The notes below the pieces were generated by a model. The model was not told the DNA's origin. It saw only the letters and a program-made list of their open reading frames with translations, and searched no databases. The position numbers and the translations under genes were made by a program. A stretch of DNA of 64,000 bases. It comes from Pseudomonas oryzihabitans. Its GTDB lineage: Bacteria > Pseudomonadota > Gammaproteobacteria > Pseudomonadales > Pseudomonadaceae. Shown here piece after piece: positions 36,130-44,359 of the stretch; the stretch's first letter is position 1; every line of letters starts with the position of its first letter. Location of the stretch: assembly GCF_014522265.1 (NCBI RefSeq), contig NZ_CP017024.1, forward strand, positions 1,826,001 through 1,890,000, given 5' to 3'.

Positions 36130-37407
36130 TCAGACCGGGCGAGCCAGCTGGCTGCTCGGGCGCGGGTAGGGACTGCTGACGTAGGTCTCCGGGACGGACG
36201 CGGAGCTGTAGTGGTGCAGCGCGCGCAGGGCCTGGATCACCATCAGGTAGCAGATGGTGGCCTGGAGGTACTCGAAGAAGCCGGCCAGCGGCCAGATCAC
36301 CAGCTGGGCCAGGGTGGCGGTCACCACGAAGCCGGTATCGGGGTGCAGCATCTTGGCCCAGCGATAGTAGAGGAACAGCGACACCGGGATGATGATGAAG
36401 GCCAGGAAGCCGAAGCGGAACAGGGTGCCGAACACCCCGACATCGGAGAGGAAGAAGTACTCGCCGAAATAGGGGATGAAGCCGTTGTTCCACATCAGCG
36501 ACAGCGAGCCACTCGGCAACCAGTGGTTCTGGCTGAGGTGGGAGAAGATGTAGCCGATGGTCTGCTCACGCACGCCATCGGTGGGACCGTCCTCCACCGA
36601 CTGGGCATAGAAGTCCAGATTCAGCCCCAGCACCTTCATCAGGTCCGGGAAGATGAAGAAGGGCGACAGCAGCAGCGTAGAGACGCAGATCCAGACGATG
36701 GACTTGCTCTTCAGGCAGAACACGGTGAAAACCAGCGCCAGCACGATCAGCTGCCGGGTCTGGGTACCGAACACCAGGGTCAGCAGGAAGACCATGGCCA
36801 GCACGATGTGGACGGTCTTGCTGCGCGTCGAGCCATCGATCGGCGAGATGCCCTTGTTCCAGGTCTGGATGCAGTAGAAGTAGGCCAGGCACAGCGCCGG
36901 CGCACCGATGGAGGAACGGTCCGGGCGGTCGAAGGAGGACTGTTTGTCACGCAGGTCCGGCAGCACGCCGAACTTGAACATCCAGGCCATCACGGCGGCC
37001 AGCAGCGCGGTGATCAGCAGGGCCTTCTCGAATTGCGAGGCGGTCATGTTGCGACCGAGGAACATCAGGGTGGCGAAGCCGAAGCAGAACAGGATCCGCC
37101 GCTCCTCGATCAGCCCATAGATCAGCGGCTGGCCGTAGAACAGGAAGGAAAAGACCGCCGGCAACCCGATGAAGACCACCGACGAATAGACGGCGTAGGT
37201 CATCAGGATCTTGAATTCGCGCTGCTGGGTGCCAATGCTGGTCAGCAGGTAGAAGAAGGTGAAGGCCATGCAGATGGCCAGATACAGCTCGTTCAGATAG
37301 AGGATGCCGACCGGGTTGTGCGGGCTTTCGCCGAACACGTCCAGGTGCAGGATCAGCAACGGGATCAGGAGAACGAAGGAAACGGTACTTTTACGGAGAA
37401 TGCTCAT
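36130..37407 (-). CDS. wzy: Exopolysaccharide polymerase, Wzy type
   Basis: A 425-residue protein with about eleven transmembrane helices and the large periplasmic loop before the last helices (LGLNLDFYAQSVEDGPTDGVREQTIGYIFSHLSQNHWLPSGSLSLMWNNGF) typical of O-antigen/EPS polymerases. Sequence identity in this family is low, so the assignment rests on topology and on lying between wzx and glycosyltransferase genes. Start ATG 37407 (MSILRKSTVSF) follows TAGG; an ATG four codons upstream is possible. Confidence 0.85.
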   Translation of the reverse strand: MSILRKSTVSFVLLIPLLILHLDVFGESPHNPVGILYLNELYLAICMAFTFFYLLTSIGTQQREFKILMTYAVYSSVVFIGLPAVFSFLFYGQPLIYGLIEERRILFCFGFATLMFLGRNMTASQFEKALLITALLAAVMAWMFKFGVLPDLRDKQSSFDRPDRSSIGAPALCLAYFYCIQTWNKGISPIDGSTRSKTVHIVLAMVFLLTLVFGTQTRQLIVLALVFTVFCLKSKSIVWICVSTLLLSPFFIFPDLMKVLGLNLDFYAQSVEDGPTDGVREQTIGYIFSHLSQNHWLPSGSLSLMWNNGFIPYFGEYFFLSDVGVFGTLFRFGFLAFIIIPVSLFLYYRWAKMLHPDTGFVVTATLAQLVIWPLAGFFEYLQATICYLMVIQALRALHHYSSASVPETYVSSPYPRPSSQLARPV

Positions 37408-37427
37408 AGACCTACCCATCCAGACGG

Positions 37428-37454
37428 GACCACCGGACGGCTTGTCCGGTGGTC
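37428..37454 (-). repeat. Intra-operon hairpin between the cpsF-like gene and wzy
   Basis: A perfect 11-bp stem, GACCACCGGAC (37428-37438) with GTCCGGTGGTC (37444-37454), has a 5-nt loop in the short gap before wzy. No T tract. Confidence 0.65.
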
Positions 37455-37491
37455 ATCTTCCTTGCGGCTGAGAACGCTGCGAGGCAGCCAC

Positions 37492-38232
37492 TCAGGTGCG
37501 TCGACTGCTGCGTTCCTTGAGATAGATGGGCAGGATGCTCAACGCATCGTGCACGTAACGCTTGGCCAGCCGTTTGGGCTCCGAGCACAGCCGGTGCAGC
37601 CATTCCAGCCTGGCTTTCTGCATCCAGCGCGGTGCGCGCTTGACGGTGCCCACGGCGAACAGGATGGACGCGCCGATACACAGGCCGACACCGGTACGCT
37701 TGCTGCTGTCGATCTGCCGCGCGAGCTTTTCCTGACGCGGCGCCCCTACGGCATAGAGGATGAACTCCGACGGATTCTGCATCACGAAGTCGACGCATTT
37801 CTGCGTCTCCAGCGGATCGTTGATGAAGCCCATCGGCGGGTTGTAGTGCGTCAGCTGGATGTGTGGATACATCCGGCGCAACTTGCCGACGTCATCCTCG
37901 CTGGAACCGATCAGCACCACCGACAGGCGCTCGTCGTTGGCCTTGCGCAGGATGCTCAGGGTCAGATCGCTGCCGGTGATGACCTCGGGCACGGCGACGC
38001 CCAGCGACTTGAGGATGGGCATCAGGATCCGGCTGTCGCAGATGCGCTTGCCGGCGCGCTGATAGGACTCGCGCATGTCGGCATTGCTCTGCAGCTGCAC
38101 GACATGGTCGATGTTCGGCGTGACGATGTAGCTGTAGGGCCGATGGATGTCCTGGCTGATCGAGTTCAGCAACTCGTCCTTGGTACCGGTGAAGAAGTCG
38201 ATACCAAAGGCTTGGGTGCGTAGGTTAGACAT
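37492..38232 (-). CDS. WecG/TagA/CpsF-family glycosyltransferase (GT26)
   Basis: A 246-residue cytoplasmic transferase. The family signature is clear: SYIVTPNIDHVVQLQSNADMRESYQRAGKRICDSRILMPILKSLGVAVPEVITGSDL, then VVLIGSS, and YAVGAPRQEKL followed by GVGLCIGASILFAVGTVKRAPRWMQ. Members add a hexose or ManNAc to an undecaprenyl-linked acceptor. Start ATG 38232 overlaps the upstream GT2 stop by eight bases. The long in-frame extension upstream (to 38421) is the GT2 gene read in another frame. Confidence 0.93.
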   Translation of the reverse strand: MSNLRTQAFGIDFFTGTKDELLNSISQDIHRPYSYIVTPNIDHVVQLQSNADMRESYQRAGKRICDSRILMPILKSLGVAVPEVITGSDLTLSILRKANDERLSVVLIGSSEDDVGKLRRMYPHIQLTHYNPPMGFINDPLETQKCVDFVMQNPSEFILYAVGAPRQEKLARQIDSSKRTGVGLCIGASILFAVGTVKRAPRWMQKARLEWLHRLCSEPKRLAKRYVHDALSILPIYLKERSSRRT

Positions 38233-39100
38233 GCATCGTCGCTCCCTTGAAGGCGCCCTTGACGCCGGACCAGGCCAGTTTCGGATTCTTGAATTCCTTG
38301 AGCACGGTGATGCCGGACAGCAACACGGCGGAGACCAGTGCGTAGGGGGTACCGTGGAACTTGCGATTGAAACGGGTGGCCGCGCGGTTGCGGAAGTAGT
38401 GATAGAAGGCGCTACGTCCACCCGAGCTCATGGAGCCGTAATGATAGAGCTGGCTCTCGGGCGAAACCTTAAGGGCGACGCCCTTGCGCTTGGCCTGGTG
38501 CTGCCAGTCCACCTCTTCGGAGTACATGAAGTAGGCTTCGTCCATGAATCCGATCTCGGTCAGCAGGCTGGCGCAGAAAGCCATGCTGCACCCCATGATG
38601 TAGTCGGGTTCACGGTCCAGCTTGGAGATCTCGCTGACCTCGATGTCCTTGCCCAGCAGCTTGGACTTGCCCAGCAGCGGATAGAGGATGCCGCCGCCGT
38701 AGCACTCCAGGCGACCGGTCTGGGAGCTCAGGATCACCGAGCCGACGATGGTCTTGGGCGCGCGCTGCAGTTCGGCCAGCAATGGCGCGAAGGCATCGTC
38801 CTTGACGTAGGCGTCGTTGTTGACGACCCAGAAATGCTTGACCGCCAGATTGTCCAGCGCCCAGCGCATGCCGTAGTTGTTGCCACCGGCATAGCCGTCG
38901 TTGCGCGGACTGGCGAGCACGGTGACCTGGCTCAGGCCGTTTTCGGCCTGCCAGCGTTGCAGGACGTCGATGGAGCCGTCCTGGGAATCGTTGTCCACCA
39001 CCACCGTGTGATCGATGGACGGGCAGTGCTTGAGGATGCTCTCCACACAACTGATGGTTTCGTTGGGGGCCTTGTAGTTGAGCACCATGACTACGTTCAT
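38225..39100 (-). CDS. GT2-family glycosyltransferase, rhamnosyltransferase-like
   Basis: A 291-residue GT-A transferase. It has the N-terminal strand VVMVLNYKAPNETISCVESIL, donor-site VVVDNDSQDGS, NDGYAGGNNYGMRWAL and the DxD-equivalent VVNNDAYV, plus a catalytic-base region EEVDWQHQAKRKG. These are typical of dTDP-rhamnose or related transferases acting on repeat-unit lipids. The start at 39100 (MNVVMVLNYK) has TAGGAA upstream. It belongs to operon 1 and is translationally coupled to the cpsF-like gene. Confidence 0.92.
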   Translation of the reverse strand: MNVVMVLNYKAPNETISCVESILKHCPSIDHTVVVDNDSQDGSIDVLQRWQAENGLSQVTVLASPRNDGYAGGNNYGMRWALDNLAVKHFWVVNNDAYVKDDAFAPLLAELQRAPKTIVGSVILSSQTGRLECYGGGILYPLLGKSKLLGKDIEVSEISKLDREPDYIMGCSMAFCASLLTEIGFMDEAYFMYSEEVDWQHQAKRKGVALKVSPESQLYHYGSMSSGGRSAFYHYFRNRAATRFNRKFHGTPYALVSAVLLSGITVLKEFKNPKLAWSGVKGAFKGATMHV

Positions 39101-39262
39101 TGGCGTGTTCCTATTCTTCAGAATCATCAATCCGGTACAGCGTCGAGATCCAAGGCTGCCAAGCGTGGCCGGGTTCAGGAGCGAACCCTTCGAAATCGCT
39201 GTGTGAGGTAGTTTCTTGTTCGATGCGCCTGTACGAATACTGCCGCGATCCCTGAAGGGATT

Positions 39263-39290
39263 GGCTGGACGGCGCTCAGGCCGTCCAGCC
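39263..39290 (-). repeat. Intra-operon hairpin after wzc (operon 1)
   Basis: A perfect 10-bp stem, GGCTGGACGG (39263-39272) with CCGTCCAGCC (39281-39290), has an 8-nt loop and lies about 12 bases after the wzc stop in a 201-base gap that has no ORF. A small GATCCC/GGGATT hairpin adjoins it. Confidence 0.65.
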
Positions 39291-39301
39291 GGGGTCGTGC
39301 A

Positions 39302-41518
39302 TCAGCTCTTGGCGTCCTGCTCGTAGGAGTAGTGGTAGTTGCCATAGGAGCCGTAGTTACTGGCCTTGCGTTCGACGGCGTTGAAGATCACGCCCTTGAG
39401 CGGAATGCCGTTGAGGTCGAAGCGGCGCTTGGTCGCCTCAAGCTCCTTGACACTGTTCACGCCGAAACGTGCGACGATCAGGCTGGTACCGGCATGACTG
39501 CCGATGATGCCGGCCTCGGTCACCGCCAGGATCGGCGGGGTGTCGATGATCACGATGTCGTACAGCTCGCTGAATTTCTTCAGCACGGTGGTGAAGCGAA
39601 GGCTCATCAGCAGTTCCGACGGATTCGGCGGGAACTGGCCGCAGGAGACGAAATCCAGGCTGCCGACTTCGGTCTTCTTGATGGCGTCGTTCAGGGCGAT
39701 GCGGCCACTCAGCAGATCGGACAGGCCGTCCTGCTGCTTGGTGTTCATCAGCTTGTGCAGATAGCCCTTGCGCATGTCGCCGTCGATCAGCAGGACGCGC
39801 TGGCCGGACTCGGCGATCACCGCGGCCAGGTTCGAGGACACGAAGGACTTGCCGACGCCCGGGCTGGGACCGGAGATCATCAGGATGTTGTTCTTGGCCT
39901 CGATCATGGCGAAGTGCAGGCTGGTACGCAGGCTGCGCAGCGCCTCGGTGCTCAGATCGGTCGGATGGGTGATGGCGGTCAGCGAGGATTCGCCCGGCTG
40001 CTTGGTGCCCAGTACCTTGGTGGTGTCCGCCTGGTTCTTGCTGTAGGGGATCGAGGCGTAGACCGGCAGACCGATCTGCTCGATGGCTTCCGGAGTCTCG
40101 ACACCGCGACGCAGGGTATGACGGGTGTAGACGATGGCCAGGCCGACGATGCCGCCGAGGATGATGGCGACGGCGATGATCAGCGGCTTGTTGGGCGCGG
40201 ACGGATCGTCGACGTTGGCGTTGGCGTTGTCGATGATGCGGACGCTGCCCACGGTACCGGCGCGAATGACTTCCAGTTCCTGAGCCTTGTTCAGCATCAG
40301 CGCATAGGTCTGGCCGGTCACCTCGATGTCGCGGTTCAGACGCAGCAGTTCCTGCTGGGTTTCCGGCAGCACTTCGACGCGCTTCTGCAGCTTGGCGCGC
40401 TCGGCCTGGAGTTGGCCCAGCTGGCTCATCAGCGCCTGGTAGGCCGGGTGCTGGCGAGTGAACTTGCGATCCATCTCGGTGCGCTTCAGGTTCAGCTCGG
40501 AGATCTGGTTGTCCAGGGCAACGGTCTGTTCCAGGACACCCTTGGTCTCGCTGTCGATATCGACCGACTTCTTGTTGGTCTGGTAGTAGTTCAGCGCGGA
40601 CTGGGCCTTTTCCAGGTCGGATTTCACGACCGGGATCTGGGCACGCAGGAATTCCAGACTCTGGGTGGACTCGGCGGCGTTGCGATCGATGTTCTGCTGT
40701 ACGTAGATGTCCGCGACTTCCTGGACGATGGCCTGGGCCTTCAGCGGATCCGCGTCCTGCAGACCGACACCGATGATGCCCGACATCTTGCCGCGCTCAC
40801 CGGCGACGATGCGACCCTGGTATTCCTGGATGGTCTTGGAAAAACGCTTCTTCATGATGGTGAATTCGGTGCCAGGGCGAGCCTGCAGCGTAGTCACCTT
40901 GATCTGGTACCCGGCATTGCTCACCGGCTGGCCGAGGCCACCGTGCAGTACCACTTCGTCGTCGGCATTGAAGACGGTGAAGTTCTGGTTGTCCTCGACC
41001 TTCAGCTTCATCGGCTTGTCGAGGTTGCTGTCCGGTACTTCCAGCTGGTCGATGACCAACTTCTCGCCGCCCCAGGCAAAGCTGTTCAGGCCGAGCAGGG
41101 GAGAGGCGACGTCAGTTTCATTCTGCGGATCGAAACGACGCGCGACGAAGTTGCCGATCAGCGGGAAGTAGCGCGGCTTGACCTCGATATCCAGCTTGAG
41201 GTTCTCGATCGCCTTGCCGATCACGGAGCGCGACTTGAGCAGCTCGATCTCGGTCACCGCCTCGGGCATGGGCGGCGGCATGCCGGTGGACTGATCGGTC
41301 AGTCGGGTAACGCCCTTCTTCTCCATTTCGATCTGGATCATGGCGTTGGACGAATACATCGGCGTGGCCAGGATGGCATAGCCGATACCGAGCGCAGCGA
41401 AAATGCCGATTACCGACAAGAGTTGCCATTTGTAATCGATCAACATACCGAAGAGTGCGGAGAAGTTGATATCCGACTCATTCTTAACTTCGGGAGTAAA
41501 GCGAGGCATCGTGGTCAT
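39302..41518 (-). CDS. wzc: Tyrosine autokinase and chain-length regulator, Wzc type (operon 1)
   Basis: A 738-residue BY-kinase. It has an N-terminal cytoplasmic segment, TM1 (about residues 33-52), a Wzz periplasmic domain with coiled coil (about 60-440), TM2 (LIIAVAIILGGIVGLAIVY) and a C-terminal kinase domain. Walker A is GPSPGVGKS (Lys about 557), Walker A' VLLIDGDMRKG, Walker B IVIIDTPP. The tail NYGSYGNYHYSYEQDAKS has five tyrosines for autophosphorylation. Cycles of phosphorylation by Wzc and dephosphorylation by Wzb control polymer length and export through Wza. It is 15 bases behind wzb. Confidence 0.96.
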   Translation of the reverse strand: MTTMPRFTPEVKNESDINFSALFGMLIDYKWQLLSVIGIFAALGIGYAILATPMYSSNAMIQIEMEKKGVTRLTDQSTGMPPPMPEAVTEIELLKSRSVIGKAIENLKLDIEVKPRYFPLIGNFVARRFDPQNETDVASPLLGLNSFAWGGEKLVIDQLEVPDSNLDKPMKLKVEDNQNFTVFNADDEVVLHGGLGQPVSNAGYQIKVTTLQARPGTEFTIMKKRFSKTIQEYQGRIVAGERGKMSGIIGVGLQDADPLKAQAIVQEVADIYVQQNIDRNAAESTQSLEFLRAQIPVVKSDLEKAQSALNYYQTNKKSVDIDSETKGVLEQTVALDNQISELNLKRTEMDRKFTRQHPAYQALMSQLGQLQAERAKLQKRVEVLPETQQELLRLNRDIEVTGQTYALMLNKAQELEVIRAGTVGSVRIIDNANANVDDPSAPNKPLIIAVAIILGGIVGLAIVYTRHTLRRGVETPEAIEQIGLPVYASIPYSKNQADTTKVLGTKQPGESSLTAITHPTDLSTEALRSLRTSLHFAMIEAKNNILMISGPSPGVGKSFVSSNLAAVIAESGQRVLLIDGDMRKGYLHKLMNTKQQDGLSDLLSGRIALNDAIKKTEVGSLDFVSCGQFPPNPSELLMSLRFTTVLKKFSELYDIVIIDTPPILAVTEAGIIGSHAGTSLIVARFGVNSVKELEATKRRFDLNGIPLKGVIFNAVERKASNYGSYGNYHYSYEQDAKS

Positions 41519-41533
41519 GAAATTCCTTCTTCC

Positions 41534-41974
41534 CTATTTGATGTATGGAAGCCAACTGTCTACACAGCGCGTCAAAAGTATTTGGACATTTTGAAACATC
41601 TCTTTAGAAAGGCGATAAGGGTCTGGTACTTCTTGATTGCTCAACCATTTCCCGATCAGAAAAACCTTACCCCTGACTTCAGGAGCAATACTTTCGACGG
41701 AGCGTGAGTGGAACTCTTCCATGGTCAAAATCAAATCCGCCTTGCGCAGCATCTCTGCATCCGCCTGGCGAGCTTTGTGGGTCGTGAAATCGATGCCGTT
41801 CTCCCGTAGTAGTACCTCCTGAGCGGTCTTCTCGATGCCGTGGCCGACCAGCGCCCTGATGCCGGCCGAGCCGACCTGGACGTCACGGCCTTCCAGGGCC
41901 TTGGCCAGTAGTGCTTCTGCGACCGGGCTACGGCAGATGTTCCCTTCGCATACAACCAATATCGACTTGATCAT
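41534..41974 (-). CDS. wzb: Low-molecular-weight protein tyrosine phosphatase, Wzb type
   Basis: A 146-residue phosphatase with the P-loop C-x5-R in VVCEGNICRSP (Cys9, Arg15) and the general-acid DPYR loop (Asp118). Length and motifs match Wzb/Etp, which dephosphorylate Wzc-type kinases. It lies directly before wzc. It is the only such phosphatase in the window, so it may serve both Wzc paralogues (inferred). Confidence 0.95.
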   Translation of the reverse strand: MIKSILVVCEGNICRSPVAEALLAKALEGRDVQVGSAGIRALVGHGIEKTAQEVLLRENGIDFTTHKARQADAEMLRKADLILTMEEFHSRSVESIAPEVRGKVFLIGKWLSNQEVPDPYRLSKEMFQNVQILLTRCVDSWLPYIK

Positions 41975-41987
41975 TCTTCAAAACCTT

Positions 41988-42007
41988 CCTGTTGTCCGGA
42001 CAACAGG
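41988..42007. promoter_or_regulatory. 20-bp perfect palindrome upstream of wzb
   Basis: CCTGTTGTCCGGACAACAGG is a perfect dyad, ending 13 bases before the wzb ATG. It overlaps the region expected to hold the ribosome site. A further imperfect hairpin (AGCAATCCC with GGGAGTTGCT, 42027-42048) follows in the 154-base gap after the wcaJ-like gene. It could be a protein operator or an RNA hairpin that controls entry into the wzb-wzc part of the operon. Confidence 0.5.
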
Positions 42008-42128
42008 TATCGACGGCAGATAGCCCAGCAATCCCCTTGGGAGTTGCTCGCTGCCGATGTAATTAGAGTCAGGAGTCCAGGCTCCAGATCGTCGTGCTGA
42101 GCAGTGGGGCCAGCGGCCCCGGCCAGAC

Positions 42129-43538
42129 TCAGTATGCGTTCTTATTGATGAAGCCTTTGAACAGCGTGAGGAAGATGATCTTGACGTCCCACCAGAAGGA
42201 CCAGTGGTGGATATAGTCCAGATCGAACTCGACGCGTTTCTGCATCTTGTCCAGGGTGTCGGTCTCGCCGCGCCAGCCGTTGACCTGAGCCCAGCCGGTA
42301 ATGCCGGGCTTCATCTTGTGGCGGAGCATGTAACCCTGCACCAGCTTGCGGTACTGCTCGTTGTGAGCGACGGCATGGGGGCGGGGACCGACGATGGACA
42401 TTTCGCCGCGGAGTACATTAATGAATTGAGGCAATTCATCGAGAGACGTACGTCGTAAAAATGCACCAAACGGGGTGATGCGGGAGTCATTCTTGGTGGC
42501 CTGGGTGACCTTGGCGCCGTTTTCCATGACCTTCATGCTGCGGAATTTCCACACTTCGATCGGCTTGCCGTCCATGCCGTAGCGCTTCTGCTTGAAGAAG
42601 ATCGGACCGGGCGAGGTGATCTTGATGCCGATGGCGATGGCCAGCATGGGCAGGGAGATCATGGCGAGGATGATCGAAGCCAGCACGATGTCCTCGATAC
42701 GTTTGACGATATGGCTGGCGCCATCCATCGGGGTATCGAAGATGCTGATGCTGGGCAGGCCGTCCAGGCTTTCGCTGCGGGCGTGCAGCAGGTGGAACAT
42801 GAAGATGTCCGGGATGATGTACACCGAAGCCGTGGTATCGCTCAGCTCCTGGACCAGCCAGTTGATCTTGCTCTGATCGGCCATGCCCAGGGTGATGTAG
42901 ACCTTGTCGACCAGGCCGGAGCGGACGTCCTGCATGAGTTGGTCGAGGCCGCCATTCAGCGCAGGGCTGGGCACGCCTTCCTCACCGGTATCCTGGTTGT
43001 CGCTATAGAAGCCGGCAATGCGCAGGCCCATCCAGGGCGCCGTGCTGATGGTGTGCGCCAGGCGCTGGGCAACCATGCCGTTGCCGGCGATGGCGACATT
43101 GCGGGTATTGATGCCAGCCTTGCGCAGGGAATGCATGATCGAGCGCAGCAGCACGCGATAGCCGCACAGGGTGCCCAGCGTCAGACCCAGCCAGCCCTGC
43201 ATCACGCCAGGCGTCAGATAGGACTGATCGAAGAAGAAGTAGTCCACCATGAACACGGTCGCGAAGGTCAGCACCCAGTAGGTGGCGATCTTGAGCAGTT
43301 CATCGGTGATGCGCTCGCCGCGCCAGGAACCATAGACGTGGTTCAGCTCGGTGAGGAAGTGGAAGATCAGCAAGGACAGGAAGATGACGACCCAATGCTC
43401 GGGACGCATGCCGGTGTCCGACGCCCAGGTGCCTGCCACGTAGGCGCTCAGCGTGATCACGGCGAGATCGAGCAGGCGGTGTGCGAGCGAGATTGCCGAG
43501 GAATTCGTATGCAAAATGCCGCGTTCTTTCAAATTCAT
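42129..43538 (-). CDS. wcaJ: Undecaprenyl-phosphate glucose-1-phosphate transferase, WcaJ type
   Basis: A 469-residue polyisoprenyl-phosphate hexose-1-phosphate transferase. It has four N-terminal transmembrane helices (about residues 20-130), a Rossmann-like CoA-binding_3 domain (VAIAGNGMVAQRLAHTI) and a C-terminal sugar-transferase domain. That domain has a re-entrant helix and the conserved runs FFKQKRYGMDGKPIEVWKFRSM, LRRTSLDELPQFINVLRGEMSIVGPRPHAV and KPGITGWAQVNGWRGETDTLDKMQKRVEFDLDYI. It loads the first sugar, probably glucose, on Und-P and so starts the repeat unit. ATG 43538 follows AAGGATGG. It is the first biosynthetic gene of operon 1. Confidence 0.93.
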   Translation of the reverse strand: MNLKERGILHTNSSAISLAHRLLDLAVITLSAYVAGTWASDTGMRPEHWVVIFLSLLIFHFLTELNHVYGSWRGERITDELLKIATYWVLTFATVFMVDYFFFDQSYLTPGVMQGWLGLTLGTLCGYRVLLRSIMHSLRKAGINTRNVAIAGNGMVAQRLAHTISTAPWMGLRIAGFYSDNQDTGEEGVPSPALNGGLDQLMQDVRSGLVDKVYITLGMADQSKINWLVQELSDTTASVYIIPDIFMFHLLHARSESLDGLPSISIFDTPMDGASHIVKRIEDIVLASIILAMISLPMLAIAIGIKITSPGPIFFKQKRYGMDGKPIEVWKFRSMKVMENGAKVTQATKNDSRITPFGAFLRRTSLDELPQFINVLRGEMSIVGPRPHAVAHNEQYRKLVQGYMLRHKMKPGITGWAQVNGWRGETDTLDKMQKRVEFDLDYIHHWSFWWDVKIIFLTLFKGFINKNAY

Positions 43539-44008
43539 GGTTCCATCCTTGTGCGTATACCGTGCACGAACTTTCAACTGGGCGAGGCAGCTACCAGCGT
43601 ATGAAATGTTCACTATGGCGCTCTAGGACCGATGACTGACCACCGATCGCTAAATGCCATGATGGCTGTAGCGACGTTAGGACTCGGCACTGATTAAGAG
43701 GTTCACACGGTAGAAAGGCCGGACGACGCTGTCGAGTTGCCCCAAATCAGGGCAAATAGCACGCCAGTCGGTCTGCGACGGGGGGAGGGAAGTGAAGAAG
43801 GGCGGAGTGCGTCACAACGCGGGCGGACGGCTGGCACACTTCTCTCGCATCAGGGTGCGATGAGTGGCTTGCCCGGGCAGCGGGAGGGGGTAAAACGTTC
43901 CGTCGGACTTTAATGCGGGATGCGGAAGTTGTGAGCTGGTTCGCCAAACAATGAGACAGCCAGACCGGTCAGGTCGGGTGTAGGCCAGTCCCTGGCCTGA
44001 AACACGCC
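43539..44008 (-). promoter_or_regulatory. Leader/promoter region of exopolysaccharide operon 1
   Basis: A 470-base gap before the wcaJ-like gene with no convincing ORF (43812-44255 and 43747-43947 on the minus strand look like shadows). On the minus strand GCTGGTAGC stands at 43590-43598, about 50 bases before the start. It shares the GGTAGC part of the ops RfaH element but not the full core. No clear promoter hexamers were assigned. Confidence 0.4.
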
Positions 44009-44221
44009 TCAATGGCGATGGTGGGACTGAAAACTCAGGGGGGAATTGACGGGGAGGCTGGAGATCTTGGAATGCCAGGCTGAGTTTCTCGTGTTGTCGT
44101 GCGAGAACAGCAGGAACGACCAGCTGACAAGGAGGGAGGCCACCGCAAGCCAGGGCAGCTGGGCTTGGGCGAAGACGAGGCAACCGGCAACGCCGGTCCA
44201 AACGGGCAGGTAGTAGCGCAT
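44009..44221 (-). CDS. Small membrane protein of unknown function (70 aa)
   Basis: A 70-residue ORF, ATG 44221, with AGGA about nine bases upstream (CAGGAATAACAAAA-ATG). About the first 40 residues are hydrophobic (YYLPVWTGVAGCLVFAQAQLPWLAVASLLVSWSFLLF), giving one or two transmembrane helices; the tail is polar and His/Ser-rich (SHDNTRNSAW ... FQSHHRH). It lies 470 bases before the wcaJ-like gene in the same direction behind an AT-rich promoter-like stretch (44222-44350). The family is not recognised. It may be the first gene of operon 1 or an independent small gene. Confidence 0.55.
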   Translation of the reverse strand: MRYYLPVWTGVAGCLVFAQAQLPWLAVASLLVSWSFLLFSHDNTRNSAWHSKISSLPVNSPLSFQSHHRH

Positions 44222-44359
44222 TTTTGTTATTCCTGCTTTTTTTGCGAGATTGCAACCTAACTATTGTGCAGACTTTGTGAGAAGTCCATCACCAAAAGGT
44301 ATTTTTTACACTCCTCCGCTCAGATTCCGACAAACGTGCAGGGTAGAGCGGCTGTAGGC

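Noticed and set aside
43836-43852. Sigma-54 promoter (TGGCAC ... ) before the wcaJ-like gene
   Set aside because: It is on the plus strand, pointing away from the operon, and the GG-to-GC spacing is two bases too long.
43812-44255. 147-codon minus-strand ORF overlapping the small membrane protein gene
   Set aside because: The overlapping 70-residue ORF has the better ribosome site and a coherent hydrophobic segment; the longer ORF has proline-rich shadow composition.
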